A stretch of DNA of 6,001 bases from Flavobacteriales bacterium UBA5869 (GTDB lineage: Bacteria; Bacteroidota; Bacteroidia; Flavobacteriales_D; Crocinitomicaceae): assembly GCA_002432565.1 (NCBI GenBank), contig DJFP01000022.1:1-6001 (forward strand). The letters run 5' to 3'. Below, one piece after another: positions 1-5,818 of the stretch (the first letter of the stretch is position 1; each line of letters begins with the position of its first letter). The position numbers were made by a program, and so were the translations under genes. The notes under the pieces were generated by a model. It searched no databases and was not told where the DNA came from. It worked only from the letters and a program-made list of their open reading frames with translations.

Positions 1-210
1 ATTGTTTCCGGAATTATCGGAATGGCTTTTTTGATGACCGTGTTTTTTGCGTTGAACAATGTCCTTGATATTGTCGAAATTGACATGAAACTGCTCGATG
101 TGCTGCTGTTGTTTGCTTCCTTGTTGATTATCGGTTGTCTGCTAACGGTTGTTTCTACCTGGTTTGCGCTAAACAAATATTTACGTGCGAAATTGGATGA
201 TTTATATTAA
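1..210 (+). CDS. ftsX: Cell-division permease FtsX, C-terminal fragment
   Basis: The reading frame is open from the first base and ends at TAA 208-210, giving the last 69 residues of a protein whose start lies left of the window. Two hydrophobic segments are visible, about residues 1-18 and 31-57, separated by a short acidic loop (DIVEIDMK). They are followed by the basic-acidic tail NKYLRAKLDDLY, which resembles the end of Bacteroidota FtsX. FtsX is the inner-membrane partner of the ATPase FtsE; together they control peptidoglycan hydrolases at the division site. The ID rests on this tail, the membrane pattern and the following DUF3098 and uppP genes, a neighbourhood I know from Bacteroidota. 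An ATG at 22 is internal and is not the start. The large periplasmic domain is outside the window, so another FtsX-like permease cannot be strictly excluded. Confidence 0.85.
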   Translation: MVSGIIGMAFLMTVFFALNNVLDIVEIDMKLLDVLLLFASLLIIGCLLTVVSTWFALNKYLRAKLDDLY

Positions 211-234
211 TTTAGCGACACATTCATTTATATC

Positions 235-483
235 ATGAACAATAAATTCGACTTTCCTATTAAAAAAGAAAACCTGCGGATCATTTTCATCGGTTTGGCA
301 ATTAACATCATCGGCTACCTGTTAATGATAGGCGGTGGCGCGGATAATCCTTCCGAATTTCATGAAAAGGAATTGTTTTCTACCGTTCGAATTACAGTTG
401 CTCCGATTTTAATTGTGGCTGGTTTCGTCGTAATGATTTACGGCATCATGAAGAAAGCAAAAGATTCTAACTCTCAAGAATAA
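235..483 (+). CDS. DUF3098 family small membrane protein
   Basis: An 82-residue protein with two predicted membrane segments (about residues 14-33 and 54-71) and charged ends, the C-terminal one being KKAKDSNSQE. The features I recognise from DUF3098 are the F-x-F-x-x-K-K-x-N start, the glycine-rich turn MIGGGADNPSEF (31-42) and the FSTVRITVAPI stretch (48-58) before the second helix. The family is confined largely to Bacteroidota and has no established function. The gene starts 24 bp after ftsX and ends 7 bp before uppP, with no promoter or terminator visible, so it is very probably co-transcribed with both. That placement suggests a role at the inner membrane in envelope growth or division, but this is guilt by association only. 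The length is typical for the family. Start: the ATG at 235 is the first after the ftsX stop and gives the expected N-terminus. Confidence 0.88.
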   Translation: MNNKFDFPIKKENLRIIFIGLAINIIGYLLMIGGGADNPSEFHEKELFSTVRITVAPILIVAGFVVMIYGIMKKAKDSNSQE

Positions 484-490
484 ATAATCC

Positions 491-1285
491 ATGAATTGGT
501 TTGAAGCAATTATATTGGCTCTCATTGAGGGCCTAACTGAGTTTTTGCCTGTTTCATCAACAGGACATATGATTTTGGGCTCAGCTGCAATGGGCGTTGA
601 GAATGACGATTTTACCAAATTATTTATGATCGTCATTCAGTTGGGAGCTATTCTTGCTGTTTTTGCATTGTACTTTAAGCGCTTCTTTCAAAGTGTTCAA
701 TTTTATCTGAAATTAATTGTTGCGTTTATTCCGGCAGCAGTTTTAGGCGTTCTGCTTTCTGATTACATTGATGAATTGTTGGAAAGTCCGTTGGCTGTAG
801 CTATTTCCCTTCTGATTGGAGGGATTATCTTGTTATTTGTGGATAATTGGTTCAATAAACCACGTATTCATAGAATGGAAGAAATGACTTATTGGGATGC
901 CTTAAAAGTTGGTCTTTTTCAATGTATCGCCATGATTCCCGGAGTCTCCCGTTCAGGAGCTTCTATTGTAGGAGGGATGAGTCAGAAAATGAGCCGTAAA
1001 CTGGCAGCTGAGTTTTCTTTCTTTTTAGCCTTGCCCACGATGCTTGGAGCTACTGCCAAAAAGACCCTGGATTATTTTGAGAAACACGATTCTTTATCCG
1101 GGGACCAGATCAATTTATTGATAATCGGAAATGTAGTTGCTTTTATTGTTGCAATTATTGCGATTAAGGGATTTATTGGTTTTTTGAATAAGCACGGATT
1201 TAAACTGTTTGGCTGGTATCGCATAGTTGTAGGGGGAATTATTCTAATCCTGTTGCTTTGTGGTTATGAATTAACGATTCTCTAA
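491..1285 (+). CDS. uppP: Undecaprenyl-diphosphate phosphatase UppP (BacA)
   Basis: This integral inner-membrane enzyme removes one phosphate from undecaprenyl diphosphate, regenerating the lipid carrier for peptidoglycan and other surface polymers; the family is linked to bacitracin resistance. At 264 residues it has normal length and many hydrophobic helices. Both signature regions are intact. The first is [14 protein letters not shown] (13-26), with the conserved glutamates E13 and E17, the serine pair and H26. The second is [14 protein letters not shown] (149-162), with the catalytic-site arginine R154. A third conserved stretch, [13 protein letters not shown] (172-184), follows. The gene begins 7 bp after the DUF3098 stop, and its TAA shares one base with the truB ATG, so it sits mid-operon and translational coupling to truB is likely. 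Nothing is truncated or odd. Confidence 0.97.
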   Translation: MNWFEAIILALIEGLTEFLPVSSTGHMILGSAAMGVENDDFTKLFMIVIQLGAILAVFALYFKRFFQSVQFYLKLIVAFIPAAVLGVLLSDYIDELLESPLAVAISLLIGGIILLFVDNWFNKPRIHRMEEMTYWDALKVGLFQCIAMIPGVSRSGASIVGGMSQKMSRKLAAEFSFFLALPTMLGATAKKTLDYFEKHDSLSGDQINLLIIGNVVAFIVAIIAIKGFIGFLNKHGFKLFGWYRIVVGGIILILLLCGYELTIL

Positions 1286-1980
1286 TGATTACAGAATTTG
1301 CACAGGGAAGCACCATTTTGGTGGATAAACCTTTTGAATGGACTTCTTTTGATGCGGTCAATAAACTGCGTTGGCACTTACGTAAAAGGTTGGGAGTTAA
1401 AAAGCTCAAGGTGGGTCATGCCGGAACATTGGATCCTTTGGCAACAGGTTTGTTAGTGATCTGCATTGGGAAACACACCAAACTGATCGAGGGGCTGACT
1501 TCAGACGCAAAAACATACACAGGAACTATTCTTTTGGGCAAGACAACTCCTTCGTATGATTTGGAAACAGCGTACAATTCAGAGAAAGATGTTTCAGGGA
1601 TTACTTCAGAACAACTGGAGGAAGTCCGTCAAAGTTTCCTGGGAGTTCAGCAGCAGGTCCCGCCCTTATTCTCAGCGAAGCAAATCAATGGTAAGCGCGC
1701 TTATGATTATGCCCGGGCGGGAATTGAAAAAGAATTAAAGGCCAATACGATTGAAGTGATGGATTTCAGTATTGATGCTTCTCGTTTTCCCGAGATTGGT
1801 TTTGAGATTTCTTGTTCAAAAGGAACCTACATTCGTTCAATTGCTCATGATTTCGGGCAAAAATTGGGGTGTGGGGCTACGCTCATAGCATTGCGAAGAA
1901 CCAAATCAGGTATTTACGATATCAAAGATTCCAGGAGCGTCGAAGAATGGATCTCATTCATTGAAGAACAACCTTTGTAA
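1285..1980 (+). CDS. truB: tRNA pseudouridine(55) synthase TruB
   Basis: TruB isomerises U55 in the T-loop of tRNAs to pseudouridine in the cytoplasm. The catalytic motif GHAGTLDPLATG (44-55) is present with catalytic aspartate D50. Also visible are the conserved KTYTGTILLG segment with Y78 (76-85), the KGTYIRS motif (179-185) with R184, and the LRRTKSG segment (203-209). At 231 residues the protein ends shortly after the catalytic domain and lacks the C-terminal PUA-like extension of the roughly 310-residue E. coli enzyme; this short form is usual in Bacteroidota, so it is not a truncation. The ATG overlaps the uppP stop by one base (TAATG), which points to coupled translation. A promoter for queA starts inside the last codons. 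The link to the cell-wall genes before it is positional, with no known biochemical connection. Confidence 0.97.
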   Translation: MITEFAQGSTILVDKPFEWTSFDAVNKLRWHLRKRLGVKKLKVGHAGTLDPLATGLLVICIGKHTKLIEGLTSDAKTYTGTILLGKTTPSYDLETAYNSEKDVSGITSEQLEEVRQSFLGVQQQVPPLFSAKQINGKRAYDYARAGIEKELKANTIEVMDFSIDASRFPEIGFEISCSKGTYIRSIAHDFGQKLGCGATLIALRRTKSGIYDIKDSRSVEEWISFIEEQPL

Positions 1981-2004
1981 ATAGCCTGATTTTTTGTAAT
2001 TTTG
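1974..2004 (+). promoter_or_regulatory. Predicted Bacteroidota-type promoter for queA
   Basis: TTTG at 1974-1977 is followed after exactly 19 bp by TAATTTTG at 1997-2004. This matches the Bacteroidota primary-sigma consensus (TTTG or TTG, 19-21 bp, TAnnTTTG) at every fixed position. The -33 element lies in the last sense codon of truB and runs into its stop. Transcription would begin near 2009-2012, leaving a leader of about 30 nt before queA. It implies that queA can be expressed independently of the upstream ftsX-truB transcript, although read-through is also possible because no terminator lies between truB and queA. Confidence 0.65.
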
Positions 2005-2042
2005 CCCACTTTTGATTTAAAGCAGATAAAAATACAGCTTGT

Positions 2043-3101
2043 ATGAATAAAATGAAGCTTTCTGAATTCAGTTTTGACCTTCCGGACGAACTGATTGCTG
2101 AATACCCAAGTGAAAACCGTGATGAAGCACGATTGATGGTTGTCCACCGCGATACCGGAAAAATTGAGCACCGTTTGTTTAAGGACATTATCAACTACTT
2201 CGGGGAGGGTGATGTGATGATTATGAACAATACACGTGTATTTCCAGCTCGTATGTACGGGAACAAAGAGAAAACGGGTGCTAAGATCGAGGTATTCTTA
2301 TTGCGGGAATTGAACCGTGAAAGTTTGTTGTGGGATGTATTGGTAGACCCTGCACGGAAAATCAGAATTGGTAATAAATTGTACTTTGGGGATGATGATT
2401 CATTGGTTGCGGAAGTAATTGATAATACAACCTCACGAGGACGAACGCTGAGATTCTTATTTGACGGTCCTTACGAAGAATTTAAAGCGAAAATTACAGA
2501 ACTTGGAGAAACTCCGCTTCCGAAATATATCAAGCGCGATGTGGAAGAGGCTGATGAGGAGAGATACCAAACAATCTATGCTAAAGAAGAGGGAGCTGTT
2601 GCAGCACCAACTGCAGGATTACATTTCTCACGTGAATTGTTGAAGCGTTTGGAATTGAAAGGTGTCAACTTTGCTGAGGTTACATTACATGTTGGATTGG
2701 GTACATTCCGTTCGGTGGAAGTAGAAGATCTGACAAAGCATAAAATGGACTCGGAGCAGGTGATTATTACCGAGAAAGCTGCAAACATTGTTAATGAGGC
2801 GAAAAGAAACAAGAAACGAGTTTGTGCTATCGGAACAACGTCTATGCGCGCAGTAGAGACTTCAGTTTCTACAGATAACATGCTAAAAGCATTTGATGGC
2901 TGGACAAATAAATTCATTTTCCCACCATACGATTTCAGTATTGCAGACAGTTTGGTAACAAATTTCCATACACCGCTTTCTACATTGTTAATGATGATTT
3001 CTGCTTTTTGCGGTCATGACTTAATGATGGAAGCCTATCATGAAGCAATTAAAGAAAAATATAAGTTCTATTCGTACGGAGATGCGATGTTGATACTTTA
3101 A
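2043..3101 (+). CDS. queA: tRNA preQ1(34) S-adenosylmethionine ribosyltransferase-isomerase QueA
   Basis: QueA transfers and rearranges the ribosyl part of S-adenosylmethionine onto preQ1 at tRNA position 34, making epoxyqueuosine, the penultimate step of queuosine synthesis. The 352-residue protein shows the family blocks in order: [20 protein letters not shown] (13-32), [19 protein letters not shown] (62-80), [17 protein letters not shown] (97-113), [13 protein letters not shown] (184-196), TLHVGLGTF (214-222), [11 protein letters not shown] (306-316) and the terminal YSYGDAMLI (343-351). Length and ends are normal. The start could be ATG 2043 or the in-frame ATG 2052 (M4); many relatives begin MKLS, which favours 2052, and no Shine-Dalgarno sequence decides it. 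A good promoter precedes the gene and a hairpin terminator follows it. No other queuosine gene is in the window. Confidence 0.97.
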   Translation: MNKMKLSEFSFDLPDELIAEYPSENRDEARLMVVHRDTGKIEHRLFKDIINYFGEGDVMIMNNTRVFPARMYGNKEKTGAKIEVFLLRELNRESLLWDVLVDPARKIRIGNKLYFGDDDSLVAEVIDNTTSRGRTLRFLFDGPYEEFKAKITELGETPLPKYIKRDVEEADEERYQTIYAKEEGAVAAPTAGLHFSRELLKRLELKGVNFAEVTLHVGLGTFRSVEVEDLTKHKMDSEQVIITEKAANIVNEAKRNKKRVCAIGTTSMRAVETSVSTDNMLKAFDGWTNKFIFPPYDFSIADSLVTNFHTPLSTLLMMISAFCGHDLMMEAYHEAIKEKYKFYSYGDAMLIL

Positions 3102-3107
3102 GAAGTT

Positions 3108-3144
3108 CCCCGGAAAATGAGAAAATTTTTTCGGGGCTTTTTTT
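3108..3144 (+). terminator. Intrinsic terminator after queA
   Basis: The arm CCCCGGAAAA (3108-3117) pairs with TTTTTCGGGG (3127-3136) in a 10-bp stem with one G-T wobble and a 9-nt loop. A run of seven T follows at 3138-3144. It starts 7 bases after the queA stop and closes the housekeeping transcript, isolating the Fic gene that follows. Confidence 0.9.
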
Positions 3145-3155
3145 AACCGAAAAAA

Positions 3156-3187
3156 TTGACTAAATTTGTCAATAATAATTTAGTCAA
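3156..3187 (+). promoter_or_regulatory. Predicted operator/promoter of the HTH-Fic gene (inverted repeat)
   Basis: TTGACTAAAT (3156-3165) and ATTTAGTCAA (3178-3187) are perfect reverse complements of 10 bp separated by 12 bp. A third half-site, GTCAA (3168-3172), pairs with the first TTGAC to make a tighter quasi-palindrome over 3156-3172 with 14 of 16 symmetric positions matching. Inside it lies TAAATTTG (3161-3168), a perfect TAnnTTTG -7 element, though no TTG-type -33 element is seen 19-21 bp upstream, where only the terminator T-run lies. Transcription would begin near 3173-3176, only about 15 nt before the ATG at 3189. A protein bound here would cover the promoter, and the HTH domain encoded immediately downstream is the obvious candidate, so negative autoregulation is inferred. 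The repeat pattern is seen directly; the operator role is inference. Confidence 0.6.
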
Positions 3188-3188
3188 A

Positions 3189-4259
3189 ATGAGTTTAGGA
3201 TCAGTTTTTAAGGAAGCGCGCTTGCAGTTCAACTACACCTTGAAAGAACTTTCAAATCTTTCAGGAATTGATACAGCTTTACTGAATAAGTATGAAAAAG
3301 GAGAGAGACAACCTTCTGAAAAGCATCTTCAATTACTCATTTTACATTTAGAGTTGGATGAAGATGATACTAAAGCAACCTGGATAGGCGAGCGAATATA
3401 TGCTTTATTTGATGATGACAGCCGTTTGTTTGAAAAGGCAATGCAAGTCGCAGAGAAACGTGTCAGGTATAACCGCAAAAACAAAACTAAGCATGAGAAA
3501 TCTATTTCTTCAGAATTGAGTGAATTACTGCAGGAATGTTCACATTTATTAAGCACATGGTCATCGAAACGCCCTTTGAACCAGTTACAGCTGAAGAAAA
3601 TGGAAGAGTATTTCAATTTGAATTATACTTATGAGAGTAATCGAATTGAAGGAAATACCCTGACATTGCAGGAAACCTACCTGGTAGTTAATGATGGAAT
3701 TACCGTTGGCGGGAAATCTGTTCGGGAACATTTAGAAGCAATTAATCATGCTGAAGCGATCAGTTACCTGGGAGAAATCATTCAGAATAAAACCGTTTTT
3801 TCGGAACGGGTCCTGAAAGAAATCCACTATTTGATCCTGAAAGGAATAGATCGTGAGAATGCCGGGGTTTATCGGGCAATTGGTGTACGTATTTCCGGGA
3901 GCAGCCATCTTCCGCCGGAGCCATATCTGCTTAATCCATTGATGGAAGAAGTCTTCGTGTATTATAAAGAAAACAAATCTATTCTCCATCCGGTTATTCT
4001 CGCGGCAGAAATGCACGAGCGCATAGTTCGGATTCATCCGTTTATTGATGGCAATGGCAGAACCTGCAGGTTAATTATGAACCTTATTTTGATGCAGCAT
4101 GGTTATCCGATCGCCAATATTAAGGGAGAGCTGGAAAACCGTCTTCGTTATTACAATGCGTTGGAAACAGCTTCTGAAGATAACAAGAATGCATTCCATA
4201 CGCTTATAGCAGAGACGGTCATTCATGCATTAAAGGAACACATTGCACTTTGCGGTTAG
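3189..4259 (+). CDS. HTH (XRE-type)-Fic domain fusion protein, predicted adenylyltransferase with self-inhibitory motif
   Basis: The 356-residue cytoplasmic protein has two domains. Residues about 6-55 form an XRE-type helix-turn-helix (TLKELSNLSGIDTALLNKYE, then KGERQPS). A basic, partly helical linker covers about 75-125. The Fic domain follows with the full catalytic motif HPFIDGNGRTCR (283-294): catalytic H283, metal-binding D287, nucleotide-binding G288-R291 and R294. Fic enzymes usually transfer AMP from ATP to protein hydroxyl groups. The S150-NRI-E154-G155 segment fits the inhibitory (S/T)xxxE(G/N) helix; lying N-terminal to the Fic core, it makes this a class II Fic protein, and E154 would hold the enzyme in check. 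The target is unknown. The start is ATG 3189; an in-frame TTG at 3156 would add 11 residues but lies within the palindrome upstream of the likely transcription start. The gene stands alone between two terminators, with no separate antitoxin gene. Confidence 0.93.
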   Translation: MSLGSVFKEARLQFNYTLKELSNLSGIDTALLNKYEKGERQPSEKHLQLLILHLELDEDDTKATWIGERIYALFDDDSRLFEKAMQVAEKRVRYNRKNKTKHEKSISSELSELLQECSHLLSTWSSKRPLNQLQLKKMEEYFNLNYTYESNRIEGNTLTLQETYLVVNDGITVGGKSVREHLEAINHAEAISYLGEIIQNKTVFSERVLKEIHYLILKGIDRENAGVYRAIGVRISGSSHLPPEPYLLNPLMEEVFVYYKENKSILHPVILAAEMHERIVRIHPFIDGNGRTCRLIMNLILMQHGYPIANIKGELENRLRYYNALETASEDNKNAFHTLIAETVIHALKEHIALCG

Positions 4260-4263
4260 GCAT

Positions 4264-4298
4264 AAAAAAATCTTGCTTGAGAAAAGCAAGATTTTTTT
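4264..4298. terminator. Bidirectional terminator between convergent genes
   Basis: A perfect 15-bp inverted repeat, AAAAAAATCTTGCTT (4264-4278) and AAGCAAGATTTTTTT (4284-4298), encloses the 5-nt loop GAGAA. It gives a hairpin with seven T on the + strand for the fic gene (stop at 4259) and, by symmetry, seven T on the - strand for the CoA-binding gene (stop at 4302). The A/T arms serve as stem in one reading and U-tract in the other, as is usual for shared terminators. Confidence 0.93.
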
Positions 4299-4301
4299 GT
4301 T

Positions 4302-4661
4302 TTAGTAATTTCCAATAGATAGCATCACCAATGTACAGGCTATTTCAGGATGGATTTTGGCAGCTCTCAGTTTTTCAATAAACTCCGGATTCTCGGTTCC
4401 CGGATTGAAAATCACCCTGTTTGGTTTCAGGGCTATGATTTTATTTATGTATTCTTTCTGATTTTGAGGTCCCAGATATAACGTAACTGTTTCAATATCC
4501 CAATCAGGATTCCATTCCGTTTCAATATCAACATCCAATACCGTACCTGCTTTCTGTCCGAAGGCGACTACCGGATATTTGTGACTTCTTAATGCGCGTA
4601 TCGCTCTGTTGGCGTAACGATCTTCCTTCGTTGTTGCTCCTATGACCAGTGTTTGTTCCAT
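4302..4661 (-). CDS. CoA-binding domain protein (CoA_binding_2, Rossmann fold)
   Basis: A 119-residue single-domain protein. The N-terminus TLVIGATTKEDRYANRAIRA (4-23) has the beta strand, glycine-turn and helix of a Rossmann nucleotide-binding fold. VVAFGQKAGTV (31-41), TVTLYLGPQNQKEY (59-71 region), KPNRVIFNPGTENPEF (79-94) and the terminal EIACTLVMLSIG (106-117) are the conserved blocks I recognise from the CoA_binding_2 family, related to the CoA-binding part of succinyl-CoA synthetase alpha and to E. coli YccU. Family members bind CoA in vitro, but a cellular reaction is not established and no catalytic residue can be named. Length is typical. It is convergent with fic, and on the - strand it follows the ompA-like gene after that gene's terminator, so it is probably expressed separately. 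Start: ATG 4661 puts the first strand at residue 4, as expected. Confidence 0.9.
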   Translation of the reverse strand: MEQTLVIGATTKEDRYANRAIRALRSHKYPVVAFGQKAGTVLDVDIETEWNPDWDIETVTLYLGPQNQKEYINKIIALKPNRVIFNPGTENPEFIEKLRAAKIHPEIACTLVMLSIGNY

Positions 4662-4705
4662 TTGAATGTTCTTTCTTTTGTATACTTTAAGTTACGAATT
4701 ATTCC

Positions 4706-4735
4706 AAAAAAAAAGACACTCAAAAGAGTGCCTTT
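4706..4735 (-). terminator. Intrinsic terminator after the OmpA-family lipoprotein gene
   Basis: On the - strand the arm AAAGGCACTC pairs with GAGTGTCTTT (10 bp, one G-T wobble) around a TTTT loop. The second arm runs into a tract of nine T (complement of 4706-4714). It begins about 20 bp past the stop codon at 4756-4758. Confidence 0.9.
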
Positions 4736-4755
4736 CTTGGATGTCCATCTGTAAA

Positions 4756-5721
4756 TTATTTCCCGTCTAAAATCTGGTATAACTCATTTAAGTTCGGTGA
4801 AATAATCACCTCAATGCGTCTGTTTTTTGCCTTGTCCTTTGGATCAACAGGATGATATTCTCCTCTTCCTGCGGCCATTAACTGCATTGGGTTCATATTG
4901 CTGTTCCCGACCATTATCTCAACGACAGCCGTTGAACGAAGAACGCTTAACTCCCAGTTGTTTTTAGGATGTGCAGAACTTGCCAGTTTATCGGTGTCAG
5001 TATGACCCTCAACGATGATTTCCAAATCCTTTTCGTTTTCCAATACTTTGGCCAGGTCAATCAAAGCCTTTTTTCCGTCGGGTTCCACGGTTGTGCTTCC
5101 GGATGCAAAAAGTAGTTTGGCTTCCAATGAAACGTAAATCTTTCCGTTCTTTTCGACAACAGTCAAACCTTTATTCTCAAATCCTTTTAATGCGTTCGAA
5201 ACACGTGTTTTTAACTGTTTCATTGCATCATCTTTGCGCTTGATCATTTCTTCGAGTTCTGTAACACGCTCTTCGCGTTCAATCAGAAGTTTCTCCTTGG
5301 CAACCAATTCGCTTTCCAGGACCTTTAGCGCATCTTCTTTTCGTTGAAGTTCCTGGTTCTTTGCATCGATATCTGCCTGGTAATTTGCGGACTCTTTGGC
5401 TCCTTTCATGCGCATTTGATCCAATTTCTGCTCATACGCTTCGTTTTGCGCCACCATCAGATCATATTGTGATTGCAGGAAGCGCAGGTTTGACCCTAAT
5501 TCCAAAGTGTCTTTCTTCAGAGAAACAATGTCCTTCCGGAACTGATCTACCATTACCTGCAAATCCTTTGCTTTTCCTTCATTTTCGATACTGGAAGCTT
5601 TGTATTTGCTTAGTTCCTCGCTGCATGTTTTTTCTTTTTCAAGGAGTTCGTTGTATTTTTTTGCCGGTACGCATGCAGCCAATGCACAAGTTAATGCGAT
5701 TATAGAAAGTTGTTTTTTCAT
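4756..5721 (-). CDS. OmpA-family peptidoglycan-binding lipoprotein with long coiled coil
   Basis: The 321-residue protein starts with a lipoprotein signal: MKK, a hydrophobic stretch and lipobox LAAC, with the acylated cysteine at C17. Residues about 22-175 are rich in K, E, Q and L in a heptad-like pattern and should form a long helical coiled coil. The OmpA/MotB-type domain covers about 185-310, with LLFASGSTTVEPDGKKAL (203-220), VEGHTDTD (237-244), NWELSVLRSTAVV (255-267) and NRRIEVII (300-307). D242 and R262 are at the positions that bind diaminopimelate in OmpA domains; the loop between them is about 5 residues longer than in Acinetobacter OmpA. No beta-barrel is present. The likely role is to tether the outer membrane to the cell wall. 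It lies 97 bp downstream of a PorP/SprF-type gene, suggesting a joint role. A specific gene name is not justified. Confidence 0.93.
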   Translation of the reverse strand: MKKQLSIIALTCALAACVPAKKYNELLEKEKTCSEELSKYKASSIENEGKAKDLQVMVDQFRKDIVSLKKDTLELGSNLRFLQSQYDLMVAQNEAYEQKLDQMRMKGAKESANYQADIDAKNQELQRKEDALKVLESELVAKEKLLIEREERVTELEEMIKRKDDAMKQLKTRVSNALKGFENKGLTVVEKNGKIYVSLEAKLLFASGSTTVEPDGKKALIDLAKVLENEKDLEIIVEGHTDTDKLASSAHPKNNWELSVLRSTAVVEIMVGNSNMNPMQLMAAGRGEYHPVDPKDKAKNRRIEVIISPNLNELYQILDGK

Positions 5722-5818
5722 TCAAAATTGCTTTACCCTCAAATTTCGAAAGAAATCAGTCTTTGCTGAGGTGAGAAGCAGATACTTATAAACAGTGAAA
5801 TGGGAATAGCCGGAGAAT

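Noticed and set aside
1285..1980. TruB looked truncated because it is about 80 residues shorter than the E. coli enzyme
   Set aside because: All catalytic blocks are complete and the absence of the C-terminal PUA-like region is usual in Bacteroidota TruB.
2005..2042. preQ1 riboswitch upstream of queA
   Set aside because: The leader is only about 30 nt, lacks a C-rich loop hairpin and A-rich pseudoknot tail in the right arrangement, and no other queuosine gene is nearby.
1914..2194. Two overlapping - strand frames across the truB-queA junction
   Set aside because: They are antisense to the truB end and queA start, low in recognisable features, and cover a good + strand promoter.
2576..2917. 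A 113-codon - strand frame inside queA
   Set aside because: It is fully antisense to the conserved catalytic part of QueA and has no family resemblance.
3189..4259. Fic gene as half of a toxin-antitoxin pair
   Set aside because: No small antitoxin frame precedes or follows it, and the inhibitory motif is built into the same chain, so a separate antitoxin is neither seen nor needed.
4677..4708. Possible promoter for the CoA-binding gene on the - strand (TTTG in the terminator T-run, 20 bp, TATACAAA)
   Set aside because: Only the TA of the -7 consensus matches and the TTTG part is missing; the -33 element is simply the terminator poly-T. Too weak to list.
5361..5791. Two + strand frames over the start of the OmpA-family lipoprotein gene
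   Set aside because: They are antisense to the lipoprotein signal and coiled coil, have atypical composition and show no recognisable domain.
5722..5818. Possible promoter for the OmpA-family gene (GAAATTTG on the - strand near 5740)
   Set aside because: The first base of the -7 element mismatches and there is no TTG 19-21 bp upstream, so it is not distinguishable from chance in AT-rich DNA.
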